NCBI GenBank assembly: GCA_031772625.1
Contig: CM062815.1
Coordinates: forward strand, 921,856,582 to 921,920,581
Direction: 5' to 3'
From: Pinus tabuliformis
Lineage: Eukaryota; Streptophyta; Pinopsida; Pinales; Pinaceae
DNA: 64,000 nt
Below the pieces are notes generated by a model. It ran no database searches, was not told the DNA's origin, and saw nothing but the letters and a program-made list of their open reading frames with translations. A program made the position numbers and the translations under genes. Positions 22,672 to 36,314 of this stretch are shown piece after piece (position 1 is the first letter of the stretch; each line of letters opens with the position of its first letter).

Positions 22672-24428
22672 GTGAGTGACAACAAAGTGTTTGGATGAGA
22701 ATGGAGAACAAAGAATCTTGCAGGGTAAGAAGAAGGCTACATCGGTTAGAATGGTTACAACTATGCAGGAAAAGTGCAGTCACATGAAAGGGTGTGTATT
22801 ATTTGCAATTCATATTTATAGTGATAAAGGTAAGGATGTTAAGGATGCATAAGTCTTGAAGAGGTATCTAGTTTTACAATAGTTTTAGGATGTATTTCCC
22901 GCAGAGATTTTAGAGTTTCCACCTCACAAGGAAGTATACTTTTATATTGAGTTGGTACCAGGGGCAACAACAACATCAAAGGCACCTTATAAGATGAACA
23001 CTATAGAGTTAGTGGAATTGAAGTTGCAGTTGAAGGAAATGCTTGAAAATGGATACATTAGGTTGAGTGTGTCACCTTGGGGCACACCAGTGTTGTTTGT
23101 AAAGTAGAAAGATGGTACTCTTAGGTTATTCATTAATTACAGGTAGTTGAACAAGGTAAACATCAAGAACATGTATTCATTGTCGAGGATTGATGACTTG
23201 TATGATCAGTTGAAGGGATCAACAATGTTCTTCAATATTGATTGAGATCACGATATCATCATGTACACATCAAAGAATAGGACATATACAAGACTGCTTT
23301 CCGAACCAGGTATGGGAATTATGAATTTTTTGTGGTTCCTTTTGGTTTGTCTAATGCTCCAACTACTTTTATGTGTTTCATGAATAGTGTGTTGCATCCT
23401 TATTTGGACAAGTTTGTGATTGTATTCATCGATGATATATTGATATGCTCTAAGAAAAAGGAAGAGAATGTTGAACACCTAGCAGCAGTATTGATATTGC
23501 TAAGAGAGCATCAGTTGTATGCCAAGCTTAGAAAATGTAGTTTCTTTCAGAAAAAGGTACATTACTTGGGGCATGTTGTTTCCAAGGAAGGCATAAAAGT
23601 GGATCTAGAAAAGATAAGAGCTATCATGGAATGGGAAACTCCTGGGAATGTGGATGAGGTCAGATCATTCATGGGGTTAGAAGGTTATTATAGGAGTTTT
23701 ATTAGGAAATTCTCACAGATATCCTATTTTGTTACATCATTGTAGAGGAAAGGAAATAAATTCTAATAGATAGAGGAATCTGTAGCAAGTTTTGAGTAGT
23801 TGAAGCAGTTTTTGATAAATTCTCCAGTACTAAAGATTGTAGATCTAGACAAAGAGTTTGTGGTATGGATATATGCTTGTAAGAGAGGACTTGGTGGGGT
23901 TTTGATGCATGAAGTATAGGTAGTATGCTATGGGTCAAGGAAAATAAATGAGCACGAGCATAACTACATGATACATGATATTGAGTTGGTCGTGATCATT
24001 AATTCTTTGAATATTTGGAGGGACTATATTCTTTGAAAGTTGTTCATCTTGATGAGCGATTAGAGTGGATTGAGAGACTTATTTTACCAAACTAATATGA
24101 ATGCCATGCAAGCTAGGTGGTTTACCATGCTTAGTTATTTTGACTTTAAGATCAGGTACATTAAGGGAAGGGAGAATGGGGTTGAAGATGCTTTTAGCAA
24201 AAGGATATTGGTAAATCAAATAACAACTATGAGTTCTTATGGGACAAATTTACAAGGTCGGATCATATGGGCAAGACAACAGGATGATAGGTACATGAAG
24301 CTTAGGCATAGGTTACATCGACAGGCTATAGGTGAATAGGATCTAGATTATCATCTCACAACATATAATTTGATAAGTTTTAGGGTCAGGATATATATGC
24401 TGGACAACAACGAGCTCAAGAAGATTAT
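22672..24428 (+). pseudogene. Ty3/gypsy RT-RNase H remnant, middle piece of the split plus-strand element
   Basis: The plus strand encodes post-protease sequence near 22690, then RT with [22 protein letters not shown], the catalytic [10 protein letters not shown] (about 23430-23460), LRKCSFF and YLGHVVS. The RNase H connection [12 protein letters not shown] follows, then a degenerate RNase H ending in a FKIRYIKGREN-type motif near 24150. Several breaks are present. The left neighbour (5386-6960) is the gag-protease part. The array at 24429 interrupts the region before integrase. Confidence 0.9.
24424..24428. other. Target-site duplication of the array (left copy), attat
   Basis: attat precedes the first tgatcc LTR end and recurs at 41406-41410 after the last ggatca LTR end. 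Confidence 0.9.
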
Positions 24429-25079
24429 TGATCCGTATTTAAACAGGAACGCAATGGATTATAGAGATAACCATAAATACAGAGATGCAATAACCATAAA
24501 CACAGAGATGCAGCGGAAATAATGCTTCATTTCATTAATGTAAAATACTGAAATATGCTTACAACCAGAAATGGAAATAAACCAGCTAGGGCGATGGTAG
24601 CTTATCTCTGAGAAGAGATGTGCGGCTACATGCCTCTGAACTGTTTCAAACTGTATTACAATGAGGCTCGAAGGCCTATTTATTGTTGAGAAACAATGGA
24701 AAACCCTTCACATCCCGAAACCTAACCCTAGAAGATGAAACGCCAAATTGTGGGCCCCGTTTGGGTAAATTGGTACATCAATTTCCCGGGGTCGTAACTT
24801 TGGCATACGATCTCCGTTTGACGCGTACGATAGCTCGTTATAAAGATCTATCCGAGTACTACCACTTTTGGAGGCAACATGGGTCCATGGACCCATGTTG
24901 CCCCAGAATCCCAAAAAAATGTCGTTTAGGGCCTCAAAACGGCTCCGGAAGTTCAGGATCCGAAAAACTGCTAAAAATAGTAAACTGTGCTACAATTTAG
25001 GAAACTAAAAAGACTGAAAGAGACAGTTGTGGGGGTCCAAATGGGATAGGTGGGTGGCCACCAACATCCACCTGGATCA
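24429..25079 (-). repeat. Array LTR 1
   Basis: 651 bp, tgatcc...ggatca. The next bases ttcctccccccttagg are the minus-strand purine tract of the first internal region. It is the 3' LTR of unit 1. Confidence 0.95.
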
Positions 25080-27154
25080 TTCCTCCCCCCTTAGGAAGCA
25101 ATGGTCCCCATTGCGTTGAGTTCCTCCATCTGCTGAACTTTTCCTGCAATCTCTGATGTTTCCAGTGATGGTGGGAAGCATGGTTGACGATGGTCCACAT
25201 TGAACATTTGGTGCAAGCGAAGGAATGGAGGAATGATGTGCTCCAGAGCATTGTTCCCCATAGCCTTGGTACTGCTGTAAGGACCATGTCAGAGTGGTTT
25301 GAGCTTCTGATGGGTTCCGGTAAGGCGTTCTTTCTGTCGATGCAACCAGACTTTGTTGCCCACCTGAAACTTGTGTGGTACCCATGTGGGTGAGGAGAAG
25401 TTGTTCCTGTGTTTTGTCATGACCATATCCCTTTTGTTGCTACTGCTGCATGGAGGAACCCTTTGCAGGGGTCATGGATGTAGCAACGATCTTCCCCTTA
25501 TTTTGGGAGTGAACCAGACAGATGAATTTCCTGGTCTGTGATATGAGCTTGCTGCCTTTTTTGGTAGTGATCAAAGATGTGGCAGTAGGTGGGGCTACCT
25601 CCGGTATCCTGTATAATGAATCATTCAAAGAAATAATGACAGCACGAGGCCTTGACTCATACACAGCATGTTGCCTCCACAAGTATGGCTGGCCTAATAA
25701 TACATCACAAACATCTAGAGGTGTAACATCACACAATACCTCGTCTGTGAAGGGCTTGATGCTGTAGGGAAGGCGACATTGCTGGCGAACTTTGATATCT
25801 CGTCCTTCGTGAAGCCACCCGATACTGTACCGCTGTGGGTGAGGTGTAGTCGATAGGCCCAACCGCTTCATGACCTCTGCTGAAAGGAGGTTCTTTTGGC
25901 TACTACTGTCGACAACGAATTGTAGCGGCAAACCCTTCACCCACATCTGTGAGTGGAAAAGACGCTCCCCTTCCTCTGGATTTTCGGGCTCATCTTTCTG
26001 GTTCTTGGCGGTGGCAACAGTGGCACTGGGATCCACATCAATGATCTGCTTCCCTTTGCCATTCCCCTTGTCGGGTTTTGGCTCAGGATCGGAACATGCA
26101 TCTGACTCGGAAGCCTTCAACTCAGCCACCAGCGACTGCTTGGTCCGACACTCACTTGTGTTATGAGTGGGACTTTTGTGGAACTCACACCACTTTCCTA
26201 TGTCCTTCTTCGGCTTTGTGGTGTTGTTCTTTTCTTGCGGCTTTGACGGGTTGTCTTGGGTCACCCCGCCTTGGCTTTGTCCTTTGGGCTTTGGATTTGC
26301 AGATCCAAAGTCTCGCTTCTTCTGTTTGAACTTTTGCTCGATTTTGACAGCGTATCGGTATGCTGTGCCGAGTGAGGGGATGTTCAAAAACACCATCTCT
26401 TCCTGGATGTATCTGTGCAGGCAGCCACGGTATTTGAGTACCAGATGCAGCTCAGAATCTTTGATACCCAACTATGTGCGAAGGGTATGAAAAATGTTTG
26501 TGAACTCCGGCACATCTTGGTCTCGTCCCTGCCGCAGTGTGGTCCATTTGATGTATTTGTCCTCATAGCTTCCGACAGGGTAGTATTGCTCCTTGATGGC
26601 ATCCCGGAAGTCATTCCAAGTGGGTGCGGCTGAAAACAGTGAGCCTGTACTTTCATCCTTCTGCTCGCAGTAGGTTTCCCACCAGTCCTTGATGTGGGGG
26701 GCTGCTTTGAGAAGAGCAAAAACAATCTTTTCCCGACTTGAAAATTCATGAACAGAAAAATACCCATCTAGCAGATTTAACCATTTATCTACGGCATCTG
26801 CGTCTATTGGACCCTCGAAGATGCGGATTTCAAAATTAACTTGTACCTTAAACGGTGTGGCATTTCCAGAGTCGCTGTTGGAAGCCGATGCGTCGCCTCT
26901 GGGTAGCCGCTGAAGAATCTGCGCAAAGCTATCCATCATCGCATTCCTTTGCCGCTTGAGCGCTTCTTCGAGCAAGATTTTGATAGGATCTCCTACTCCC
27001 TCGTCTTTCTTCTTATCTGCCATGGAAGGCCGTCGGGATTTGCGAGGCTGGTCTTGCAAAGGTTCGACCAGTTCAAGCCCTAACTCCTTATATCCCGACC
27101 TTGTTGGGGACATGCAAAGAAAAACAGAGAAAAAGCAGACCGCTCTGATACCAC
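25080..27154 (-). mobile_element. Array unit 1 internal region (gag-protease)
   Basis: Coding area 25440-27113, about 557 codons, broken once. It shares several variants with unit 6 (the gccgcttgagcgc, catctagaggtg and cttcatgacc forms), which the middle units lack. The integrase C-terminal remnant lies at about 25100-25420. Confidence 0.85.
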
Positions 27155-27805
27155 TGATCCGTATTTAAGCAAGAACGTAATAGATTATAGAGATAACCAT
27201 AAATACAGAGATGCAATAACCATAAACACAGAGATGCAGCGGAAATAATGCTTCATTTCATTAATGTAAAATACTGAAATATGCTTACAACCAGAAATGG
27301 AAATAAACCAGCTAGGGCGATGGTAGCTTATCTCTGAGAAGAGATGTGCGGCTACATGCCTCTGAACTGTTTCAAACTGTATTACAATGAGGCTCGAAGG
27401 CCTATTTATTGTTGAGAAACAATGGAAAACCCTTCACATCCCGAAACCTAACCCTAGAAGATGAAACGCCAAATTGTGGGCCCCGTTTGGGTAAATTGGT
27501 ACATCAATTTCCCGGGGTCGTAACTCTGGCATACGATCTCCGTTTGACGCGTACGATAGCTCGTTAGAAAGATCTATCCGAGTACTACCACTTTGGGAGG
27601 CAACATCGGTCCATGGACCCATGTTGCCCCAGAATCCCAAAAAAATGTCGTTTAGGGCCTCAAAACGGCTCCGGAAGTTCAGGACCCGAAAAACTGCTAA
27701 AAATAGTAAACTGTGCTACAATTTAGGAAACTAAAAAGACTGAAAGAGACAGTTGTGGGGGTCCAAATGGGATAGGTGGGTGGCCACCAACATCCACCTG
27801 GATCA
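27155..27805 (-). repeat. Array LTR 2
   Basis: 651 bp, shared between units 1 and 2. It serves as the 5' LTR of unit 1 and the 3' LTR of unit 2. Confidence 0.95.
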
Positions 27806-29855
27806 TTCCTCCCCCCTTAGGAAGCAATGGTCCCCATTGCGTTGAGTTCCTCCATCTGCTGAACTTTTCCTGCAATCTCTGATGTTTCCAGTGATGGTGG
27901 GAAGCATGGTTGACGATGGTCCACATTGAACATTTGGTGCAAGCGAAGGAATGGAGGAATGATGTGCTCCAAAGCATTGTTCCCCATAGCCTTGGTACTG
28001 CTGTAAGGACCATGTCGGAGTGGTCTGAGCTTCTGATGGGTTCCGGTAAGGCGTTCTTTCTGTCGATGCAACCAGACTTTGTTGCCCACCTGAAACTTGT
28101 GTGGTACCCATGTGGGTGAGGAGAAGTTGTTCCTGTGTTTTGTCATGACCGTATCCCTTTGTTGCTACTGCTACATGGAGGAACCCTTTGCAGGGGTTAT
28201 GGATGTAGCAATGATCTTCCCCTTATTTTGGGAGTGAACCAGACAGATGAATTTCCTGGTCTGTGATATGAGCTTGCTGCCTTTTTTGGTAGTGATCAAA
28301 GATGTGGCGGTAGGTGGGGCTACCTCCGGTATCCTGTATAATGAATCATTCAAAGAAATAATGATAGCACGAGGCCTTGACTCATACACAGTATGTCGCC
28401 TCCACAAGTATGGTTGGCCTAATAATACATCACACAATACCTCGTCTGTGAAGGGCTTGATGCTGTAGGGAAGGCGAAATTGCTGGCGAACTTTGATATC
28501 TCGTCCTTCGTGAAGCCACCCGATACTGTACGGCTGTGGGTGAGGTGTAGTCGGTAGGCCCAACCGCTTCACGACCTCTGCTGAAACGAGGTTCTTTTGG
28601 CTACCACTGTCGACAATGAATTGTAGCGGCGAACCCTTCACCCACATCTGTGAGTGGAAAAGACGCTCCCCTTCCTCTGGATTTTCGGGCTCATCTTTCT
28701 GGATCTTGGCGGTGGCAACAGTGGCACTGGGATCCGCATCAATGATCTGCTTCCCTTTGCCATTCCCCTTGTCGGGTTCTGGCTCAGGATCGGAACATGC
28801 ATCTGACTCGGAAGCCTTCAACTCAGCCACCAGCGACTGCTTGGTCCGACACTCACTTGTGTTATGAGTGGGACTTTTGTGGAACTCACACCACTTTCCT
28901 ATGTCCTTCTTTGGCTTTGTGGTGTTGTTCTTTTCTTGCGGCTTCGACGGGTTGTCTTGGGTCACCCCGCCTTAGCTTTGTCCTTTGGGCTTCGGATTTG
29001 CAGATCCAAAGTCTCGCTTCTTCTGTTTGAACTTTTTCTCGATTTTGACAGCGTATCGGTATGCTGTGCCGAGTGAGGGGATGTTCAAAAACACCATCTC
29101 TTCCTGGATGTATCTGTGCAGCCAGCCACGGTATTTGAGTACCAGATGCAGCTCAGAATCTTTGATACCCAACTGTGTGCGAAGGGTATGAAAAATGTTT
29201 GTGAACTCCGGCACATCTTGGTCTCGTCCCTACTGCAGTGTGGTCCATTTGATGTATTTGTCCTCATAGCTTCCGACAGGGTAGTATTGCTCCTTGATGG
29301 CATCCCGGAAGTCATTCCAAGTGGGTGCGGCTGAAAATAGTGAGCCTGTACTTTCATCCTTCTGCTCGCAGTAGGTTTCCCACCAGTCCTTGACGTGGGG
29401 GGCTGCTTTGAGAAGAGCAAAAACAATCTTTTCCCGACTTGAAAATTCATGAACAGAAAAATACCCATCTAGCAGATTTAACCATTTATCTACGGCATCT
29501 GCGTCTATTTGACCCTCGAAGATGCGGATTTCAAAATTAACTTGTACCTTAAACGGTGTGGCATTTCCAGAGTCGCTGTTGGAAGCCGATGCGTTGCCTC
29601 TGGGTAGCCGCTGAAGAATCTGCGCAAAGCTATCCATCATCACATTCCTTTGCCGCTCGAGCGCTTCTTCGAGCAAGATTTTGATAGGATCTCCTACTCC
29701 CTCGTCTTTCTTCTCTTCCGCCATGGAAGGCCGTCGGGATTTGCGAGGCTGGTCTTGCAAAGGTTCGACCAGTTCAAGCCCTAACTCCTTATATCCCGAC
29801 CTTGTTGGGGACATGCAAAGAAAAACAGAGAAAAAGCAGACTGCTCTGATACCAC
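27806..29855 (-). mobile_element. Array unit 2 internal region (gag-protease)
   Basis: Coding area 28171-29814, broken about three times. It is the shortest unit of the array. The integrase C-terminal remnant lies at 27817-28146. Confidence 0.85.
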
Positions 29856-30506
29856 TGATCCGTATTTAAACAGGAACGCAATAGATTATAGAGATAACGA
29901 TAAATACAGAGATGCAATAACCATAAACACAGAGATGCAACGGAAATAATGCTTCATTTCATTAATGTAAAATACTGAAATATGCTTACAACCAGAAAGG
30001 GAAATAAACCAGCTAGGGCGATGGTAGCTTATCTCTGAGAAGAGATGTGCGGCTACATGCCTCTGAATTGTTTCAAACTATATTACAATGAGGCTCGAAG
30101 GCCTATTTATTGTTGAGAAACAATGGAAAACCCTTCACATCCCGAAACCTAACCCTAGAAGATGAAACGCCAAATTGTGGGCCCCGTTTGGGTAAATTGG
30201 TACATCAATTTCCCGGGGTCGTAACTTTGGCATATGATCTCCGTTTGACACGTACGATAGCTCGTTAGAAAGATCTATCCGAGTACTACCACTTTGGGAG
30301 GCAACATTGGGCCATGAACCCATGTTGCCCCAGAATCCCAAAAAAATGTCGTTTAGGGCCTCAAAACGGCTCCGGAAGTTCAGGACCCGAAAAACTGCTA
30401 AAAATAGTAAACTGTGCTACAATTTAGGAAACTAAAAAGACTGAAAGAGACAGTTGTGGGGGTCCAAATGGGATAGGTGGGTGGCCACCAACATCCACCT
30501 GGATCA
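29856..30506 (-). repeat. Array LTR 3
   Basis: 651 bp. It shares the gacacg and gaaccc variants with LTR 4 and no other LTR of the array. Confidence 0.95.
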
Positions 30507-32580
30507 TTCCTCCCCCCTTAGGAAGCAATGGTCCCCATTGCGTTGAGTTCCTCCATCTGCTGAACTTTTCCTGCAATCTCTGATGTTTCCAGTGATGGTG
30601 GGAAGTATGGTTGACGATGGTCCACATTGAACATTTGGTGCAAGAGAAGGAATGGAGGAATGATGTGCTCCAAAGCATTGTTCCCCATAGCCTTGGTACT
30701 GTTGTAAGGACCATGTCGGAGTGGTCTGAGCTTCTGATGGGTTCCGGTAAGGTGTTCTTTCTGTCGATGCAACCAGACTTTGTTGCCCACCTGAAACATG
30801 TGTGGTACCCATGTGGGTGAGGAGAAGTTGTTCCTGTGTTTTGTCATGACCGTATCCCTTTGCTGCTACTGCTGCATGGAGGAACCCTTTGCAGGGGTCA
30901 TGGATGTAGCAACGATCTTCCCCTTATTTTGGGAGTGAACCAGACAGATGAATTTCCTGGTCTGTGATATGAGCTTGATGCCTTTTTTGGTAGTGATCAA
31001 AGATGTGGTAGTAGGTGGGGCTACCTCCGGTATCCTATATAATGAATCATTCAAAGAAATAATGACAGCACGAGGCCTTGACTCATACACAGCATGTCGC
31101 CTCCACAAGTATGGCTGGCCTAATAATACATCACAAACATCCAGAGGTGTAACATCACACAATACCTCGTCTGTGAAGGGCTTGATGCTGTAGGGAAGGC
31201 GGCATTGCTGGCGAACTTTGATATCTCGTCCTTCGTGAAGCCACCCGATACTGTACGGTTGTGGGTGAGGTGTAGTCGGTAGGCCCAACCTCTTCACGAC
31301 CTCTGCTGAAACGAGGTTCTTTTGGCTACCACTGTCGACAATGAATTGTAGCGGGGAACCCTTCACCCACATCTGTGAGTGGAAAAGACGCTCCCCTTCC
31401 TCTAGATTTTCGGGCTCATCTTTCTGGATCTTGGTGGTGGCAACAGTGGCACTGGGATCCGCATCAATGATCTGCTTCCCTTTGCCATTCCCCTTGTCGG
31501 GTTCTGGCTCAGGATCGGAACATGCATCTGACTCGGAAGCCTTCAACTCAGCCACCAGCGACTGCTTGGTCCGACACTCACTTGTGTTATGAGTGGGACT
31601 TTTGTGGAACTCACACCGCTTTCCTATGTCCTTCTTTGACTTTGTGGTGTTGTTCTTTTCTTGCGGCTTCGACGGGTTGTCTTGGGTCACCCCGCCTTGG
31701 CTTTGTCCTTTGGGCTTCGGATTTGCAGATCCAAAGTCTCGCTTCTTCTGTTTGAACTTTTGCTCGATTTTGACAGCGTATCGGTATGCTATGCCGAGTG
31801 AGGGGATGTTCAAAAACACCATCTCTTCCTGGATGTATCTGTGCAGGCAGCCACGGTATTTGAGTACCAGATGCAGCTCAGAATCTTTGATACCCAACTG
31901 TGTGCGAAGGGTATGAAAAATGTTTGTGAACTCCGGCACATCTTGGTCTCGTCCCTGCTGCAGTGTGGTCCATTTGATGCATTTGTCCTCATAGCTTCCG
32001 ACAGGGTAGTATTGCTCCTTGATGGCATCCCGGAAGTCATTCCAAGTGGGTGCGGCTAAAAATAGTGAGCTTGTACTTTCATCCTTCTGCTCGCAGTAGG
32101 TTTCCCACCAGTCCTTGACGTGGGCGGTTGCTTTGAGAAGAGCAAAAACAATCTTTTCCCGACTTGAAAATTCATGAACAGAAAAATACCCATCTAGCAG
32201 ATTTAACCATTTATCTACGACATCTGCGTCTATTTGACCCTCGAAGATGGGGATTTCAAAATTAACTTGTACCTTAAACGGTGTGGCATTTCCAGAGTCG
32301 CTGTCGGAAGCCGATGCGTCGCCTCTGGGTAGCCGCTGAAGAATCTGCGCAAAGCTATCCATCATCGCATTCCTTTGCTGCTCGAGCGCTTCTTCGAGCA
32401 AGATTTTGATAGGATCTCCTACTCCCTAGTCTTTCTTCTCATCTGCCATGGAAGGCCGTCGGGATTTGCGAGGCTGGTCTTGCAAAGGTTCGACCAGTTC
32501 AGGCCCTAACTCCTTATATCCCGACCTTGTTGGGGACATGCAAAGAAAAACAGAGAAAAAGCAGACCGCTCTGATACCAC
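30507..32580 (-). mobile_element. Array unit 3 internal region (gag-protease)
   Basis: Coding area 30866-32538, broken once, with a 511-residue open stretch. It shares the aaggtgttc variant with unit 4. The integrase C-terminal remnant lies at 30518-30847. Confidence 0.85.
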
Positions 32581-33231
32581 TGATCCGTATTTAAACAGGA
32601 ACGCAATAGATTATAGAGATAACCATAAATACAGAGATGCAATAACCATAAACACAGAGATGCAGCGGAAATAATGCTTCATTTCATTAATGTAAAATAC
32701 TGAAATATGCTTACAACCAGAAATGGAAATAAACCAGCTAGGGCGATGGTAGCTTATCTCTGAGAAGAGATGTGCGGCTACATGCCTCTGACCTGTTTCA
32801 AACTGTATTACAATGAGGCTCGAAGGCCTATTTATTGTTGAGAAACAATGGAAAACCCTTCACATCCCAAAACCTAACCCTAGAAGATGAAACGCCAAAT
32901 TGTGGGCCCCATTTGGGTAAATTGGTACATCAATTTCCCGGGGTTGTAACTTTGGCATACGATCTCCGTTTGACACGTACGATAGCTCGTTAGAAAGATC
33001 TATCCGAGTACTACCACTTTGGTAGGCAACATCGGTCCACGAACCCATGTTGCCCCAGAATCCCAAAAAAATGTCGTTTAGGGCCTCAAAACGGCTCCGA
33101 AAGTTCAGGACCCGAAAAACTGCTAAAAATAGTAAACTGTGCTACAATTTAGGAAACTGAAAAGACTGAAAGAGACAGTTGTGGGGGTCCAAATGGGATA
33201 GGTGGGTGGCCACCAACATCCACCTGGATCA
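32581..33231 (-). repeat. Array LTR 4
   Basis: 651 bp, tgatcc...ggatca, closest by eye to LTR 3. Confidence 0.95.
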
Positions 33232-35305
33232 TTCCTCCCCCCTTAGGAAGCAATGGTCCCCATTGTGTTGAGTTCCTCCATCTGCTGAACTTTTCCTGCA
33301 ATCTCTGATGTTTCCAGTGATGGTGGGAAGCATGGTTGACGATGGTCCACATTGAACATTTGGTGCAAGTGAAGGAATGGAGGAATGATGTGCTGCAAAG
33401 CATTGTTCCCCATAGCCTTGGTACTGCTGTAAGGACCATGTCGGAGTGGTCTGAGCTTTTGATGGGTTCCGGTAAGGTGTTCTTTCTGTCGATGCAACCA
33501 GACTTTGTTGCCCACCTGAAACTTGTGTGGTACCCATGTGGGTGAGGAGAAGTTGTTCCTGTGTTTTGTCATGACCGTATCCCTTTGCTGCTACTGCTGC
33601 ATGGAGGAACCCTTTGCAGGGGTCATGGATGTAGCAACAATCTTCCCCTTATTTTGGTAGTGAACCAGACAGATGAATTTCCTGGTCTGTGATATGAGCT
33701 TGCTACCTTTTTTGGTAGTGATCAAAGATGTGGCAGTAGGTGGGGCTACCTCCGGTATCCTGTATAATGAATCATTCAAAGAAATAATGACAGCACGAGG
33801 CCTTGACTCATACACAGCATGTCGCCTCCACAAGTATGGCTGGCCTAATAATACATCACAAACATCCAGAGGTGTAACATCACACAATACCTCGTCTGTG
33901 AAGGGCTTGATGCTGTAGGGAAGGCGGCATTGCTAGCGAAATTTGATATCTCGTCCTTCGTGAAGCCACCCGATACTGTACGGTTGTGGGTGAGGTGTAG
34001 TCGGTAGGCCCAAACGCTTCACGACCTCTGCTGAAACGAGGTTCTTTTGGCTACCACTGTCGACAATGAATTGTAGCGGCGAACCCTTCACCCACATCTG
34101 TGAGTGGAAAAGACGCTCCCCTTCCTCTGGATTTTCGGGCTCATCTTTCTGGATCTTGGCGGTGGCAACAGTGGCACTGGGATCCGCATCAATGATCTGC
34201 TTCCCTTTGCCATTCCCGTTGTCGGGTTCTGGCTCAGGATCGGAACATGCATCTGACTCGGAAGCCTTCAACTCAGCCACCAGCGACTGCTTGGTCCGAC
34301 ACTCACTTGTGTTATGAGTGGGACTTTTGTGGAACTCACACCACTTTCCTATGTCCTTCTTCGGCTTTGTGGTATTATTCTTTTCTTGCGGCTTCGACGG
34401 GTTGTCTTGGGTTAGCCCGCCTTGGCTTTGTCCTTTGGTCTTCGGATTTACAGATCCAAAGTCTCGCTTCTTCTGTTTGAACTTTTGCTCGATTTTGACA
34501 GCGTATCGGTATGCTGTGCCGAGTGAGGGCATGTTCAAAAACACCATCTCTTCCTGGATGTATCTGTGCAGGTAGCCACGGTATTTGAGTACCAGATGCA
34601 GCTCAGAATCTTTGATACCCAACTGTGTGCGAAGGGTATGAAAAATGTTTGTGAACTCCGGCACATCTTGGTCTCGTCCCTGATGCAGTGTGGTCCATTT
34701 GATGTATTTGTCCTCATAGCTTCCGACAGGGTAGTATTGCTCCTTGATGGCATCCCGAAAGTCATTCCAAGTGGGTGCGGCTGAAAATAGTGAGCCTGTA
34801 CTTTCATCCTTCTGCTCGCAGTAGGTTTCACGCCAGTCCTTGACGTGGGGGGCTGCTTTGAGAAGAGCAAAAACAATCTTTTCCCGACTTGAAAATTCAT
34901 GAACAGAAAAATACCCATCTAGCAGATTTAACCATTTATCTACAGCATCTGCGTCTATTTGACCCTCGAAGATGGGGATTTCAAAATTAACTTGTACCTT
35001 AAACGGTGTGGCATTTCCAGAGTCGCTGTTGGAAGCCGATGCGTCGCCTCTGGGTAGCCGCTGAAGAATCTGCGCAATGCTATCCATCATCGCATTCCTT
35101 TGCCGCTCGAGCGCTTCTTCGAGCAAGATTTTGATAGGATCTCCTACTCCCTCGTCTTTCTTCTCATCCGCCATGGAAGGCCGTCGGGATTTGCGAGGCT
35201 GGTATTGCAAAGGTTCGACCAGTTCAAGCCCTAACTCCTTATATCCCGACCTTGTTGGGGACATGCAAAGAAAAACAGAGAAAACGCAGACCGCTCTGAT
35301 ACCAC
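33232..35305 (-). mobile_element. Array unit 4 internal region (gag-protease)
   Basis: Coding area 33591-35264, broken once or twice, with a 443-residue open stretch. The integrase C-terminal remnant lies at 33243-33572. Confidence 0.85.
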
Positions 35306-35955
35306 TGATCCGTATTTAAACAGGAACGCAATAAATTATAGAGATAACCATAAATACAGAGATGCAATAACCATAAACACAGAGATGCAGCGGAAATATT
35401 GCTTCATTTCATTAATGTAAAATACTGAAATATGCTTACAACCAGAAATGGAAATAAACCAGCTAGGGCGATGGTAGCTTATCTCTGAGAAGAGATGTGC
35501 GGTTACATGCCTCTGAACTGTTTCAAACTGTATTACAATGAGGCTCGAAGGCCTATTTATTGTTGAGAAACAATGGAAAACCCTTCACATCCCGAAACCT
35601 AACCCTAGAAGATGACCCGCCAAATTGTGGGCCCCGTTTGGGTAAATTGGTACATCAATTTCCCGGGGTCGTAACTTTGGCATACGATCTCCGTTTGACG
35701 CGTACGATAGCTCGTTAGAAAGATCTATCCGAGTACTACTACTTTGGGAGGCAACATCAATCCATGGACCCATGTTGCCCAGAATCCCAAAAAAATGTCG
35801 TTTAGGGCCTCAAAACAGCTCCGGAAGTTCAGGACCCGAAAAACTGCTAAAAATAGTAAACTGTGCTACAATTTAGGAAACTAAAAAGACTGAAAGAGAC
35901 AGTTGTGGGGGTCCAAATGGGATAGGTCGGTGGCCACCAAAATCCACCTGGATCA
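35306..35955 (-). repeat. Array LTR 5
   Basis: 650 bp, tgatcc...ggatca. Confidence 0.95.
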
Positions 35956-35966
35956 TTCCTCCCCCC

Positions 35967-36296
35967 TTAGGAAGCAATGGTCCCCATTGCGTTGAGTTCC
36001 TCCATCTGCTGAACTTTTCCTGCAATCTCTGATGTTTCCAGTGATGGTGGGAAGCATGGTTGACGATGGTCCACATTGAACATTTGGTGCAAGCGAAGGA
36101 ATGCAGGAATGATGTGCTCCAAAGCATTGTTCCCCATAGTCTTGGTACTGCTGTAAGGACCATGTCGGAGTGGTTTGAGCTTCTGATGGGTTCCGGTAAG
36201 GCGTGCTTTCTGTCGATGCAACCAGACTTTGTTTCCCACCTGAAACTTGTGTGGTACCCATGTGGGTGAGGAGAAGTTGTTCCTGTGTTTTGTCAT
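35967..36296 (-). CDS. Integrase C-terminal remnant downstream of gag-protease (109 aa)
   Basis: It starts 19 bp after the gag-protease stop. FQVGNKVWLHRQK, LRPLRHGPY- or LKPLRHGPY-type sequence and HQMFNVDHRQP resemble the conserved C-terminal part of gypsy integrases (VGDKVWL...GP...HPVFNVD). This indicates that the ancestor lost RT, RNase H and the integrase core in one internal deletion. The same stretch occurs in every unit (27817-28146, 30518-30847, 33243-33572, 38692-39021). Whether it is translated is unknown. Confidence 0.65.
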   Translation of the reverse strand: MTKHRNNFSSPTWVPHKFQVGNKVWLHRQKARLTGTHQKLKPLRHGPYSSTKTMGNNALEHIIPAFLRLHQMFNVDHRQPCFPPSLETSEIAGKVQQMEELNAMGTIAS

Positions 36297-36314
36297 GACC
36301 GTATCCCTTTGCTG